Part shown: in pieces, positions 37,401 through 44,000 of the stretch
Numbering within the stretch: position 1 is the first letter of the stretch
Layout: each line of letters starts with the position of its first letter
Origin: Elusimicrobia bacterium GWF2_62_30
GTDB taxonomy: Bacteria > Elusimicrobiota > Elusimicrobia > Elusimicrobiales > UBA9959
Assembly (NCBI GenBank): GCA_001799995.1
Contig: MGUK01000031.1
Coordinates: 1 to 52,258, forward strand
Direction: 5' to 3'
Length of the DNA: 52,258 bases
Program-made: the position numbers and the translations under genes
The notes under the pieces: model-generated
What the model was told of the DNA's origin: nothing
The model's database searches: none
What the model saw: the letters and a program-made list of their open reading frames with translations, nothing else

Positions 37401-40400
37401 GGGACCATAACGGGCACCGGCAATGTCGTTACCTGGACCCCGCCGGACACGGTCGGGCTCTATATGATAACCTGCGACGTTTCGGACGGTTTCGGCGGAG
37501 CTGCTTCCAGCACCACGGTGGTCGCGGTCAACAATCCGCCGCTGATCACCTCTATGCTCCCGGACCCCGACCTGGTCTCGCCGCTCGCCATCTCTTCCCT
37601 GACCTGCTCGGCCACCGACCCGGACGGGGACCCGATGACCTTTGACTGGACCGCCACCAGCGGCACGATAACCGGTACGGCGGGGGCGGCGGACTGGACC
37701 GCGCCGGACGCGACCGGGACCTATTCTATCACCTGCACGGTGTCCGACGACCAGGGCGGCAGCGCGCAGGCGAGCCGGCAGATAATCGTGAGCAGCCTGC
37801 CGCTCATAACCGAGTTGCGCGCGATGCCGGTGACCATCTCCAGCGGCGGCACGGTCGACCTGACCTGCGAGGCGAGGGCTCCCGACAAACTCGTCCCCGT
37901 GTACGTCTGGACGCCGAGCGGCGGCACGATAATCGGCACCGGCGCCAGCGTGGACTGGACCGCGCCCGTTGCCACCGGAGTTTACCTGATAACCTGCGAG
38001 GTGCAGGCGGGCGCCGTTTCCGCCAGCTCCAGTACCAGCGTGCAGGTGAACAACGTCCCCGTCCTGGATTCCCTCACCGCGGAGCCGGACATGGTCTCGC
38101 CGCTGGCCGTTTCCACGGTGACCTGCGCCGCCCATGACCCGGACGGCGGCGAACTGACCTACGACTGGTCCTCCAGCAGCGGCAGCTACGGCACCATAGC
38201 CGCGGGGCAGCTGAGGTGGGCCGCCCCGGCCGCTACCGGCACCTATATGGTCGGCTGCACCGTCTCCGACGGGGCGGGAGGGGAGGACGCCGACAGCCTG
38301 CAGATCCGGGTCAGCAGCCTGCCCATTATCAATTCCCTGACCGTCAGCTCCGCTGCGGTTTCCACCGGCGTGCCGGTGAACCTGGAATGTTCCGCCCTCG
38401 CGCCGGATAACGAGGCGATAACCTATAACTGGCTGGCCGGCAGCGGCACTGTGACGGGCACCGGCGCCGCCGTAGTCTGGACCTCGCCGCTGACCACCGG
38501 CACTTACACGCTCGGCTGCGAGGTCTCCGCGGGCGGTCAGACCGTGGTCAGGAGCACTAATATCCTCGTCAATAACCCGCCGGTCATAACCACCATGACC
38601 GCGGTCCCGGAACTTGTGGACCTGCTGGGCGTTTCCACCATAACCTGCACCGCCCAGGACCCGGACGGCGTCCCTCTCACTTACGGCTGGGCCGTTACGA
38701 CCGGCACCTATTCCGACCTCGGCGGGGGCCAGATAAGATGGACGGCCCCGGCCTCGACCGTCACCTGCACCGTGACCTGTACCGTTTCCGACGGCGGCGG
38801 CGGGACCGACCAGGAGACCGTGACGGTGTCCGCGAGAGGCAACGAGGCTCCCGTGATAGCGTCCATCTCGGCCGCCCCCGCCACGGTCCCGTCGGGAGGG
38901 GCCGCGAGCATAACCTGCACGGCTTCCGACTCCGACGGGGACCCGCTGACCTATTCCTGGTCGGCCGGCAGCGGGACTATCACGGGCACCGGGCTGAATA
39001 TCAGCTGGGCTTCTCCGGCCTCGACCGGGACGTATACGATAAACTGCGAGGTGAACGACGGCCGGGGCGGCGTCGTATCGGGCAGCGTAGCGGTGCCGGT
39101 CAACAACCCGCCCTCCATTTCGGCGCTGACCGCGGCGCCGGACTTCGTCTCGCCGCTGCGGGTCTCCACGATAACCTGCACGGCTACCGATCCCGATACG
39201 CCGGTGCTCAATTATACGTGGGACGCCGCGAGCGGCACGATAAGCGGTACCGGGGCCGAGGCCTACTGGACCGCGCCCGCGGCCACCGGCTCTTACACGA
39301 TAAGCTGCGAGGTCTCCGACGGTGACGGCGGGTCGGCGCAGCTCAGCGAGACGGTGCTTGTCAGCAGCGTCCCGAGGGTGGACTGGATAATAGCGGCGCC
39401 CACAAAGATCTCTTCGGCGTCCGTCGCCACGCTTGAGATCCAGGCGCAGGGGCCGGATGAGGGCGGGCTCTCGTACACCTGGTCCGCCGCCAGCGGGACC
39501 GTTTCCGGCACCGGGGAGCAGGCCGCCTGGACCGCGCCGGACTCCACCGGCACCTATATGATCTCCTGCCAGGTCACCGCCCTGCCCGGAGGAGGGGTGG
39601 TGACGGTCAGCACCACCGTGCTGGTGAACAATCCCCCCGTGGTGCAGTCCCTGTCCGGCAACCCGGAGCGGGTCTCGCCGCTGCGTGTTTCCACGTTGAC
39701 CTGCACGGCTTCGGACCCGGACAACAGCCTGCTTTATTACAGCTGGTCGGCCCTTTACGGTACCATTGCGGGCACCGGGGCCCAGGTCGACTGGACCGCG
39801 CCGGACTCCACCGGGGTCTATACCGTGAACTGCGAAGTTTCCGACGGGGAAGGCGGCAGCAGCTCCGCCAACCTGCCCCTGACGGTCAGCAGCATTCCGT
39901 ATATCACTTCCGTTACGCCGTCGCCCACGAAGACCTCCACCGGCACCTCCGTGAACCTGGCCTGCGTGGCCGGCGCGTCCGACAACGATACGCTGTCCTA
40001 TGACTGGATAATCGGCAGCGGCACCATAACCGGTACCGGGGCGACGGTAAGCTGGCTGGCGCCCGCTTCCACAGGGACCTATCCGATAGCCTGCGCGGTC
40101 ACGGCGGTGCCCGGCGGCGGCCGCGCCCAGGCGGCCACCAGCGTGCTGGTTAACAACCCGCCCGTAATAGAGTCCCTGGCGGCCGTTCCCTCCATTCTTT
40201 CCACCGGGGCGGTTTCCGTCGTGACCTGCACCGCCGACGATCCCGACAACGAGGTGCTGGATTACAGCTGGACCGCCGCCAGCGGCACCATAACCGGCAC
40301 CGGGTCCGTCATCAGCTGGACGGCGCCGTCGTCGAGCGGCTCATTCAGCATCGGCTGCTCGGTTTCGGACGGCGAAGGCGGCCTGGCGCAGCAGTACACG

Positions 40401-42926
40401 CAGGTAACGGTCAACGTCAACGGCGAGCCGGTCATCTCTTCGCTCACGCCGGACGACACGTATGTCCCTACCAGCGGGCAGACGGGTATCACCTGCGCGG
40501 CTGCCGACCCGGACGACCCCATATTGGCCTACACCTGGACGCCCGGCAGCGGCACGATAACCGGCACCGGGGCGTACGTGACCTGGGACGCGCCCGCCTC
40601 CACCGGCACCTATATGATCCGCTGCGAGGTCACGGACGGGCACAGCGGGTATGACACGGAGACCGTAAATATCCTGGTCAACAACCCGCCGGCCATAACC
40701 TATATGGACACCCAGCCGTCCCTGCTGCTGCCTTCCGCCGTTTCCACCGTCACCTGCACGGCCTCGGACCCGGACAACCCCGTCATCTACGGCTGGTCGG
40801 CCACGGGCGGCAGCACGGAAACTATTTCGGCGACCCAGATCCGCTGGAGAGCCCCGTCCTCCACCGGGACCTACTCCGTCACCTGCACCGCTTCCGACGG
40901 GGAAGGCGGCAGCGACCAGCGCACTCTGCCGGTCACGGTGAGCAGCATGCCCGTTATCCTCGGGCTCGACGCCAGCCCGGCCACGGTCTCCACCGGCGCG
41001 CTTTCGGCCATCAGCTGCGACGCGGAGATGCCGGGCGGCGGCGCGCTGACCTATGACTGGACCGCCGCGAGCGGCACCATTACCGGTACCGGGGCCGGCG
41101 TTACCTGGGCCGCCCCGAACGCCACCGGCACGTACGTGGTCGGCTGCGCGGTCTCGGCCGGCGCCGGCACCGTCTCGCGCAACGTCCTGTTGTACGTCAA
41201 CAACCAGCCGGTCATAACCGCCCTGACGGCGGTCCCGACGGCCGTTTCGCCCTCGGCCATTTCCACGATAACCTGCACCGCAAACGACCCGGATAACGGG
41301 GCGCTGACCTATAACTGGTCTTATACCGGCGGGAGTTTCGGCACTATCGCCGCCGGGCAGATACGCTGGACCGCGCCCGCCTCCACCGGCGCCTACAGCA
41401 TAACCTGCCAGGTGACCGACCCCAACAACGGCAGCGCGCAGAACAGCGTCGGCGTGACGGTCAGCAGCACGCCGGTCATACTATCGCTCAGCGCCTCTCC
41501 CGCCAGCGTCCTGGCCGGCGGGCAGTCGGCGGTGACCTGCTCCGCCCTGGACCCGGACGATGACGACACTCTGTCCTACGGCTGGTCGGCGGCCAGCGGC
41601 ACCATAACGGGCACCGGCGCAGCCGTGACCTGGACCTCGCCGGCCTCCAGCGGCACCTATACGGTCGGCTGCACCGTCTCCGACGGGCACGGCGGCGTTT
41701 CCGTGCGCAGCGTCCCTATCTTCGTGGGCGGCGTCATCCTGTGGACCAAGCAGCTGGGCACTACCTCCGCGGAGGAAGGCACGGCCGTGGGGCTCGACAG
41801 TTCCGGCGACATCTATATCGCGGGCATGACGGCGGGGTCGCTGCAGGGTACGAACAAAGGCGCCAACGACCTGTTCCTGACCAAGTACGGTACGGACGGC
41901 ACCAACCCGTGGACCGTGCAGCTGGGCACTACCACCAACGACGTGGCCCGCGGCCTGGCGGTCTACCATTCCAGCCACGTTTTCGTCGTGGGTGAGGCCG
42001 CTGGCCCGCTGGATGATAACACCCATTTCGGCGATCTGGATTTCTTCCTGGTGAAATACAGCACGGCCGGCGTGAAGGCTTGGAGCAGGCAGTTCGGCAC
42101 CTCCGTGAACGAGGTCGCCTACGGCGTGGCGGTGGACACTTCAGGCAGCGTCTATATAGCCGGGTATACCCTCGGGGACCTGGACGGGAACGGCAACCAG
42201 GGACAGGAGGACGCTTTCCTGGCCAAGTATAACGCCTCCGGCACCCAGGTGTGGATGAAGCAGCTCGGCACCACGGGCAAGGATTACGCGCGCGGCGTGG
42301 CGGTGGACCCTTCCGGCAATATCGTGATCGCCGGGTACACCGACGCCGCCCTCGAGGGGTCCAGCCTCGGCGAAGACGATATCTTCATCGCCAAGTATAA
42401 CCAGGCCGGCGACAATATCTGGCTTGAGCAGTACGGGACCGGCTCCGGCGAGCAGGCTTACGGCGTGGCCGTGGACACTTCCGGGAACGTTTACGTGACC
42501 GGCTACACCTACGGCGATTTCGGCGCCGCCAACCTCGGGCAGCAGGACGCTTTCCTGGCCAAATACAACAGCAGCGGCGCTTCCGTCTGGGTTAGACAGC
42601 TGGGAAGCACTATCTACGATTATGGCCGGGCTATAGCGGTCGATGTCACCGGCAACGTTTTCTACACGGGTAATACTTACGGCAGCTTCGACGGCAACAC
42701 CCCCGCGGGCGACTGGGACGTCATACTGGTCAAGTACGATTCTTCCGGGACCAAGATCTGGTCGAAACAGTTCGGTACCGTCACCTTTGCGGAGTCAGGC
42801 CAGGGCGTGGCGGTGGACCCCACAGGCAATGTGTTCACCACCGGCTACACGATGGGCAGTCTCGAAGGGAATACGAACCCCAATCCCGGCTCGGCGGATA
42901 TCTTCCTGACCAAGCACGTGCAATAG
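25485..42926 (+). CDS. Giant exported Ig-repeat protein with FnIII and SBBP propeller
   Basis: This encodes 5,813 residues, roughly 0.6 MDa. The N terminus is 42 polar, Arg/Pro-rich residues, then one hydrophobic segment (about 43-61, FWRVLCVLLVSVLVLSSL), either a long signal peptide or an anchor. A fibronectin type III domain (about 94-182) has TLTWKD-like and GLDPGATYFYRLRAHT motifs. Sixty Ig/PKD-like repeats fill 208-5416. The C terminus (5417-5813) has seven repeats of the SBBP type, such as DTSGNVYVTGYT and FLAKYNSSG, enough for one seven-bladed propeller. I see no LPXTG, RTX repeat or sorting domain. GTG 25485 follows GGGAGG by four bases. Surface adhesion or a stalk-like structure is inferred. 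The frame is open throughout; repeat copy number depends on assembly. Confidence 0.9.
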   Translation: MPQRKDPASSPEPGLAPGDGRTNAPDGAVGPLRRFRDRLRRFGFWRVLCVLLVSVLVLSSLPSFLSSAGLHFGLVSAVKSKVKELAVKVRAHTAPGTLNAMTVSTTAISLTWKDNAKDETAIAIERRDLTNQRAYRQVAVAPPDTISYLDTGLDPGATYFYRLRAHTAAGWSDYSNEASTMTRPVPGPGGETPGGDGEDPGPIDPDSPVISSITVIPLAISTGGVTTITCWAYSPVGLQPLTYSWTAVDGGVIAGTGNSVTWTAPASSGTYRVRLKVGDGGVHTPVKRDILVYVGNDPVIVSLDAEPSKISTGTVTEVVCIATTSTGAMLSYAWTAASGTISGVGASVNWAAPESTGTYMISCEVTDSFGRSASSTTLVLVNNLEILSLTAAPVVVSTGGTSAVSCVIFDPGTGPITYTWDVDGGTITGAGASVTWEAPLSTGSFKISCEVTDGVATLIRELEVWSATGPVIMELTATPTKVSTGAVSAIVCLASSPAQGELTYVWTAASGTITQTGTAGLVTWAAPLSTGIYLVNIEVTDSRGVSTSSSVPVMVSNLQITSLTAMPAVISTGAVSGLVCTVAGPANPDLTYKWTSLDGLISGTGASVTWTAPLTVGKYSVKCEVSDGLDIVEREVDVWAATGPVITVMLSDVVKVATGAVANVICIASAPSAGPLVYTWTAASGTLSGTGYTVAWTAPLTTGTYVLNVLVADEYGVTASSSIALLVNNLSITSLTARPAVVSTGAVSGVVCLISGPADPNLTYTWTPTGGEITGTGASVTWTAPEEIGRYAIRCEVTDGQATVAKDVDLWAATGPVIISLTAGDVKLSTGADTEIVCLASAPSAGPLVYTWTAASGTITGTGDTISWTAPLTTGTYIVNILVADEFGITVSSALAMLVNNLSIASLTAMPAVVYTSSEAQVLCTVTGPAGPDLVYTWMPSGGEITGTGAAVTWTAPAEIGAYVIKCEVTDGIATVQQDVNVWSATGPVIISLRPDEVKLSTGAATDIVCLASAPSSGPLTYVWTAASGTINGSGSDVDWTAPLSTGVYVINVDVTDMYGITVSSSLYMLVNNLSITSLTAMPAVVSTGGVSGVVCLVSGPTNPDLTYTWTTTDGVINGTGASVTWTAPLEPGAHSITCEVTDGIATVQEEVDVWAATGPVIISLRAESLKISTGAATDIICLASAPSSGPLSYVWTAASGTITGTGSSASWTAPLSTGIYFISVEVEDQYNVKASSQLAIVVSNLVITSLTAMPAVVSTGAASGVTCLVSPAGPGLTYTWTTTGGAIAGTGAEVTWTAPLEIGGYTIKCDVSDGLATLSREVDVWAATGPVIISILPEEVKISTGADTGIVCVASAPSAGPLVYTWTSASGTITGTLGAANWTAPLSTGIYMITCQVEDEFHVTASTTISIVVSNLAITSLTAMPGVVSTGGVSGVVCTVPVTEGVTYIWTPTGGVITGTGASVTWTAPPEIGTYTIRCEVTDGLATLQQQVAVWAATGPVIISLTADNVILSTGSDTGIVCVASAPGPGPLTYTWTAASGTVTSTLGSANWAAPLTTGTYLISLDIEDEFHVVKSTTLSIVVSNLAMALTASPTVISTSEVSAITCSVSGQSATVTYDWTAASGTITGTGAVVDWTAPESSGTYIVNCAVSDGDATVQAQVSILVATGPVIISLTADRPQLSTGTTTEVVCLATAPGSGNLTYVWTADSGTINGSGEAVDWTAPDSTGTYQISCEVTGSRPGSAIRSISVLVNNPPVISSISVVPSVVAPDAASVLTCFAHDPDNPVLAYEWNPASGTITGTGAAVNWTAPAATGTYTVSCVVADGEGGTDSETVSIIVSSLPIILSLNAEPNTISTSATSALRCEALAAAGGALTYNWAAGSGTITGTGSQVTWSPPVSTGAYTISCEVVETGIGSVTRSLNVTVNNPPVISSVTASPTVVSTAAVSVITCHVTDPDNPVLFYTWTPSSGSISGTGAAVNWTAPLSSGIYTVTCEVSDGEGGVDTGFVTVIVSSMPVIVSLDASPAEISTGTSSDLSCDAYAPGDVPLAYNWIAGSGTITGTGSNVTWTAPVSVGTFTITCEVSADGKSASRSVNIVVNNPPTILSLTSDPAMVSMGHISTVTCVTADPGNPAYIYTWDKSSGTLTGSGTEVYWTAPDSSGTYMISCEVSDGAGGDAQKTLFITVSSVPVIDSLAISPVEVSTGSQANLICTARAPDNGALAYNWTPGSGTITGTGSQVSWTAPESTGTYMISCAVSAWGETASQSVNVLVNNPPFISSMTADPETVFPLNISTVSCWAHDPDNPVLTYVWTVSSGAYTEFAPGRIEWTAPASTGTYNISCQASDGEGGSAEQDVDIEVSSLPVIMNISAFPDEVSTGTATALQCDAYSPGNTALSYDWQAGSGTLSGSGAAVSWMAPVSTGTYTINCRVTDAQGSITGSVNVLVNNPPVISSVTAAPAVVSPLAVSTVTCAAQDPDNAVLFYSWTLDGGTYGTLAPGQIRWTAPLSTGAYNLLCTAADGEGGEDQGSVEVIVSSLPIIRSLTSEPNSVSTGGAASLHCVALAPDDEELSYNWVVGSGTITGTGADVTWTAPESTGTYVIRCEVSAGGQMVAGGVPVLVNNPPVIDGMFADPASLRPSGISTVTCSAHDPDNFVLTYGWQVSGGTYFDLGGGQARWEAPAATGSYTVSCEVTDGEGGRDTDSMVVPVSNLPVISALVADPAEVSTGATAALSCTASDPDSDPLTYTWTPGSGTITGTGSDVVWTAPLSTGTYMIYCQVSDGNGGSAQESVNVLVNNPPVISSLVALPPVISSGEVSNITCSADDPDNTVLNYEWAAGSGSITGTGATIAWTAPESSGTYMVGCTVSDGEGGEDQQSVQVIVSSLPVIVSLTADPEQVSTGTAADLNCEAYDPAGGTPVYNWSAASGTVNGTGSAAIWTAPLTTGTYHITCQVVGGNGGSVQQDVVILVNNPPVISSLIAVPAVLLPLEISTLTCTATDPDNPVIYTWTAGSGTISGLGAEVYWRAPASTGTYTIGCEVSDGEGGTDYRPVNVAVRNNAPPQVSLISASPQEISAFTNSLITCLASDPDSDPLSYTWTAASGTLAGTGSDVVWTAPVSTGLYTINCVVSDAFSGVSTSVVVNVNNPPVINSLTADPDFISPLAISTLTCSASDPDTPVLFYLWTASSGTVIGTGYQVRWQAPVSSGAYVVNCEVSDGGSGSVDQNVNLSVSSVPVINLLSVAPPQVSTGAQAALICQAIAPDDLVPDYTWLPASGTITGTGTNVSWTAPDSTGTYFITCQASAGGGSVSASTSVLVNNPPVIASLTTDPARVSPLRVSTVTCSAHDPDNPVLDYAWNFTGGTYEETGTVGQVRWTAPDSTGSYTAGCTVSDGEGGTAQQNTGIIVASMPVILSLIASPEMVSTGAAAGLNCAALVSDNVEPLYTWTPGSGTITGTGASVSWTAPVSTGTYMIFCEVSADGKTVSASVNVLVNNPPVIASLEAAPPNVQPTNISTVTCTAHDPDNSVISYVWSVSTGAYADLGGGQIRWTAPASTGSCNVTCRVSDGEGGEAQQSISITINSVPDIQSLTAAPPTVTSGGTSVLTCTAVDPEGGLLAYSWLAASGTINGNTFEEDWTAPAATGAYIVACQVTDGYNVVTASVVVSVNNPPVITSTGVAPGMVSPLHVSTLTCSATDPDDPVLTYTWTPAAGTIDGTGTEVYWTAPASTGSYTILLEVSDGENIDEATLTVTVSSLPSITSLTAAPGTVSTGTSAGLSCAAVAPDDAALDYLWIPGSGTVTGTGANVQWTAPESTGTYMITCRVTSGGESVEQSVNVFVNNPPVIDSLTGAPPALAPLEISTITCAAHDPDNPVLIYNWSAASGTISGTGSEIYWTAPASTAVYVISCTVSDGEGGEASSSVNITVRLNEPPAIGSLTAFPVNISTNAASAITCLATDPDNDPLAYVWSAGSGTITGTGNVVTWTPPDTVGLYMITCDVSDGFGGAASSTTVVAVNNPPLITSMLPDPDLVSPLAISSLTCSATDPDGDPMTFDWTATSGTITGTAGAADWTAPDATGTYSITCTVSDDQGGSAQASRQIIVSSLPLITELRAMPVTISSGGTVDLTCEARAPDKLVPVYVWTPSGGTIIGTGASVDWTAPVATGVYLITCEVQAGAVSASSSTSVQVNNVPVLDSLTAEPDMVSPLAVSTVTCAAHDPDGGELTYDWSSSSGSYGTIAAGQLRWAAPAATGTYMVGCTVSDGAGGEDADSLQIRVSSLPIINSLTVSSAAVSTGVPVNLECSALAPDNEAITYNWLAGSGTVTGTGAAVVWTSPLTTGTYTLGCEVSAGGQTVVRSTNILVNNPPVITTMTAVPELVDLLGVSTITCTAQDPDGVPLTYGWAVTTGTYSDLGGGQIRWTAPASTVTCTVTCTVSDGGGGTDQETVTVSARGNEAPVIASISAAPATVPSGGAASITCTASDSDGDPLTYSWSAGSGTITGTGLNISWASPASTGTYTINCEVNDGRGGVVSGSVAVPVNNPPSISALTAAPDFVSPLRVSTITCTATDPDTPVLNYTWDAASGTISGTGAEAYWTAPAATGSYTISCEVSDGDGGSAQLSETVLVSSVPRVDWIIAAPTKISSASVATLEIQAQGPDEGGLSYTWSAASGTVSGTGEQAAWTAPDSTGTYMISCQVTALPGGGVVTVSTTVLVNNPPVVQSLSGNPERVSPLRVSTLTCTASDPDNSLLYYSWSALYGTIAGTGAQVDWTAPDSTGVYTVNCEVSDGEGGSSSANLPLTVSSIPYITSVTPSPTKTSTGTSVNLACVAGASDNDTLSYDWIIGSGTITGTGATVSWLAPASTGTYPIACAVTAVPGGGRAQAATSVLVNNPPVIESLAAVPSILSTGAVSVVTCTADDPDNEVLDYSWTAASGTITGTGSVISWTAPSSSGSFSIGCSVSDGEGGLAQQYTQVTVNVNGEPVISSLTPDDTYVPTSGQTGITCAAADPDDPILAYTWTPGSGTITGTGAYVTWDAPASTGTYMIRCEVTDGHSGYDTETVNILVNNPPAITYMDTQPSLLLPSAVSTVTCTASDPDNPVIYGWSATGGSTETISATQIRWRAPSSTGTYSVTCTASDGEGGSDQRTLPVTVSSMPVILGLDASPATVSTGALSAISCDAEMPGGGALTYDWTAASGTITGTGAGVTWAAPNATGTYVVGCAVSAGAGTVSRNVLLYVNNQPVITALTAVPTAVSPSAISTITCTANDPDNGALTYNWSYTGGSFGTIAAGQIRWTAPASTGAYSITCQVTDPNNGSAQNSVGVTVSSTPVILSLSASPASVLAGGQSAVTCSALDPDDDDTLSYGWSAASGTITGTGAAVTWTSPASSGTYTVGCTVSDGHGGVSVRSVPIFVGGVILWTKQLGTTSAEEGTAVGLDSSGDIYIAGMTAGSLQGTNKGANDLFLTKYGTDGTNPWTVQLGTTTNDVARGLAVYHSSHVFVVGEAAGPLDDNTHFGDLDFFLVKYSTAGVKAWSRQFGTSVNEVAYGVAVDTSGSVYIAGYTLGDLDGNGNQGQEDAFLAKYNASGTQVWMKQLGTTGKDYARGVAVDPSGNIVIAGYTDAALEGSSLGEDDIFIAKYNQAGDNIWLEQYGTGSGEQAYGVAVDTSGNVYVTGYTYGDFGAANLGQQDAFLAKYNSSGASVWVRQLGSTIYDYGRAIAVDVTGNVFYTGNTYGSFDGNTPAGDWDVILVKYDSSGTKIWSKQFGTVTFAESGQGVAVDPTGNVFTTGYTMGSLEGNTNPNPGSADIFLTKHVQ
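26106..41732 (+). repeat. Sixty tandem Ig/PKD-like repeats of about 87 residues
   Basis: Within the giant gene, 60 units average about 260 bases. A typical unit reads PVISSLTA, then VSTG, a Cys, DPDNPVLTYTW, GTITGTG, WTAP, STGTY, a second Cys, EVSDG and a linker. Two linkers alternate. In units 1-17 they are VNN/VSN and WAATG; from unit 18 they are VNNP and VSSL. The module is therefore a pair of domains (about 175 residues) repeated some 30 times. Variant linkers (RNNAP, RLNEP, RGNEA, NVNGE) end units 33, 43, 49 and 55. GTITGTG is coded by near-identical DNA in most units. Confidence 0.9.
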
Positions 42927-42934
42927 GCGTTTTG

Positions 42935-42962
42935 CGGAGAGTGAGTTACGGAGAGCGGAGAA
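42935..42962 (+). repeat. Short 7-bp-period purine-rich spacer
   Basis: Between the giant gene and the next start, CGGAGAG occurs at 42935-42941 and 42949-42955, with TGAGTTA between them and CGGAGAA after. This gives four units of period 7, ending at the ATG. The period matches the two larger heptamer elements, but the sequence differs and there is no inverted arm. The last unit also supplies the ribosome-binding site. Confidence 0.5.
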
Positions 42963-43985
42963 ATGAAACGGACGGCATATCTTATCCTGGCTTTGCTGAC
43001 GCTGCCCGCGGCGCTTACCGCGGGCAACCTGAGCGTCGGCCTGGGGTACCCCTATGTCTCCGCGAAATACGACGGCGGGAAGCTCTCCGCCGAGGCCAGG
43101 ATGGTGACCGGCGGCGGCGTGCAGGTCTACGCCGGGCGCGGGTACTGGAACTTTCACCGCTCGTCCAAGCTCAAGGGCTTCACCGGCCTGGAGGCCGGCT
43201 ATATCCGCTTCGACACGCTCAGCATGAAAGGCACCGGCTACGAAGCCTCGCTGTTCATCGGCGGGGAATATCCCGTGGCAGACAACTTCTACGTGCTGAT
43301 GGATTTCGCCCCTACGCTGATAGTGCTCAGGCACGACCTCTACACCGACGTGCGGGTGGGGGGCATGGAGTACGTGGTCAACCTGGGTTTCTATTACCGC
43401 TTCGGCAAGGTGCAGGGCAAGGCCGCGCCGGAGCCGGATAAAAAGACTCCTGAGCAACAAGCGCCTGAGAGTAAGGCGGCCGCGGAGGCCCTGCCTGCGG
43501 CGCCGGTCGAGGTAAGCACGGCGGCGGCGCCCGCCGCGGCTCCGCCGCAGGTCAGTACCGCCGCCGCGCCGTCGCCGGAAGCCGTTATCGACGAGCTGAT
43601 CAAACAGCTGGATTCCAAGAACTGGAAGGAGCGCAGGAAGGCCGCCTTTGAACTTGGCAAGCTGAAGTCTCCCCGGGCCGCGGAGCCCCTTATCGGGCTC
43701 CTCGACGACAAGAACGAAAGGGTGCGCGGCGTGGCCGCGCTGGCTCTGGGCAGGCTGGACGATCCCCGCGCCCTGCTCCCCCTTATGCTCACTCTCGCCG
43801 ACCCGTCCTCCTATGTGCGCGCTTCCGTGGCGAAGAGCCTCGGGCAGCTCAAGGACAAGCGCGCCCTGATGGACCTGGAGGACGCGGCCAAGGACCCCTC
43901 CGAAGAGGTGCGCAAGGCCGCGGAAGAAGCGATCAAGAAAGTAAAGGCGGCGCCCCAGGCGAAGCCTGGGGGCAAGAAGAATTAG
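42963..43985 (+). CDS. Beta-barrel/HEAT-repeat fusion protein, exported
   Basis: This 340-residue protein has a signal peptide (1 to about 20, MKRTAYLILALLTLPAALTA). Residues 21-150 are rich in alternating Gly/aromatic strands and end in VVNLGFYYRFGK, which looks like a small outer-membrane beta-barrel. An Ala/Pro-rich linker (about 151-205) carries two near-identical VSTAAAP segments. Four HEAT repeats follow (about 206-325), such as KERRKAAFELGKLKSPRAAEPL and NERVRGVAALALGRLDDPRALLPL, then a basic tail. If the barrel sits in the outer membrane, the HEAT part would be periplasmic. It starts 36 bases after the giant gene, so joint expression and a role in its display are plausible but inferred. 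Confidence 0.8.
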   Translation: MKRTAYLILALLTLPAALTAGNLSVGLGYPYVSAKYDGGKLSAEARMVTGGGVQVYAGRGYWNFHRSSKLKGFTGLEAGYIRFDTLSMKGTGYEASLFIGGEYPVADNFYVLMDFAPTLIVLRHDLYTDVRVGGMEYVVNLGFYYRFGKVQGKAAPEPDKKTPEQQAPESKAAAEALPAAPVEVSTAAAPAAAPPQVSTAAAPSPEAVIDELIKQLDSKNWKERRKAAFELGKLKSPRAAEPLIGLLDDKNERVRGVAALALGRLDDPRALLPLMLTLADPSSYVRASVAKSLGQLKDKRALMDLEDAAKDPSEEVRKAAEEAIKKVKAAPQAKPGGKKN

Positions 43986-44000
43986 GCCGTCAGCGGGCCG

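Noticed and set aside
26106-41732. Possible CRISPR-like array because of regular repeats
   Set aside because: Spacing is about 260 bases, the repeats are degenerate and the whole stretch is one open reading frame.
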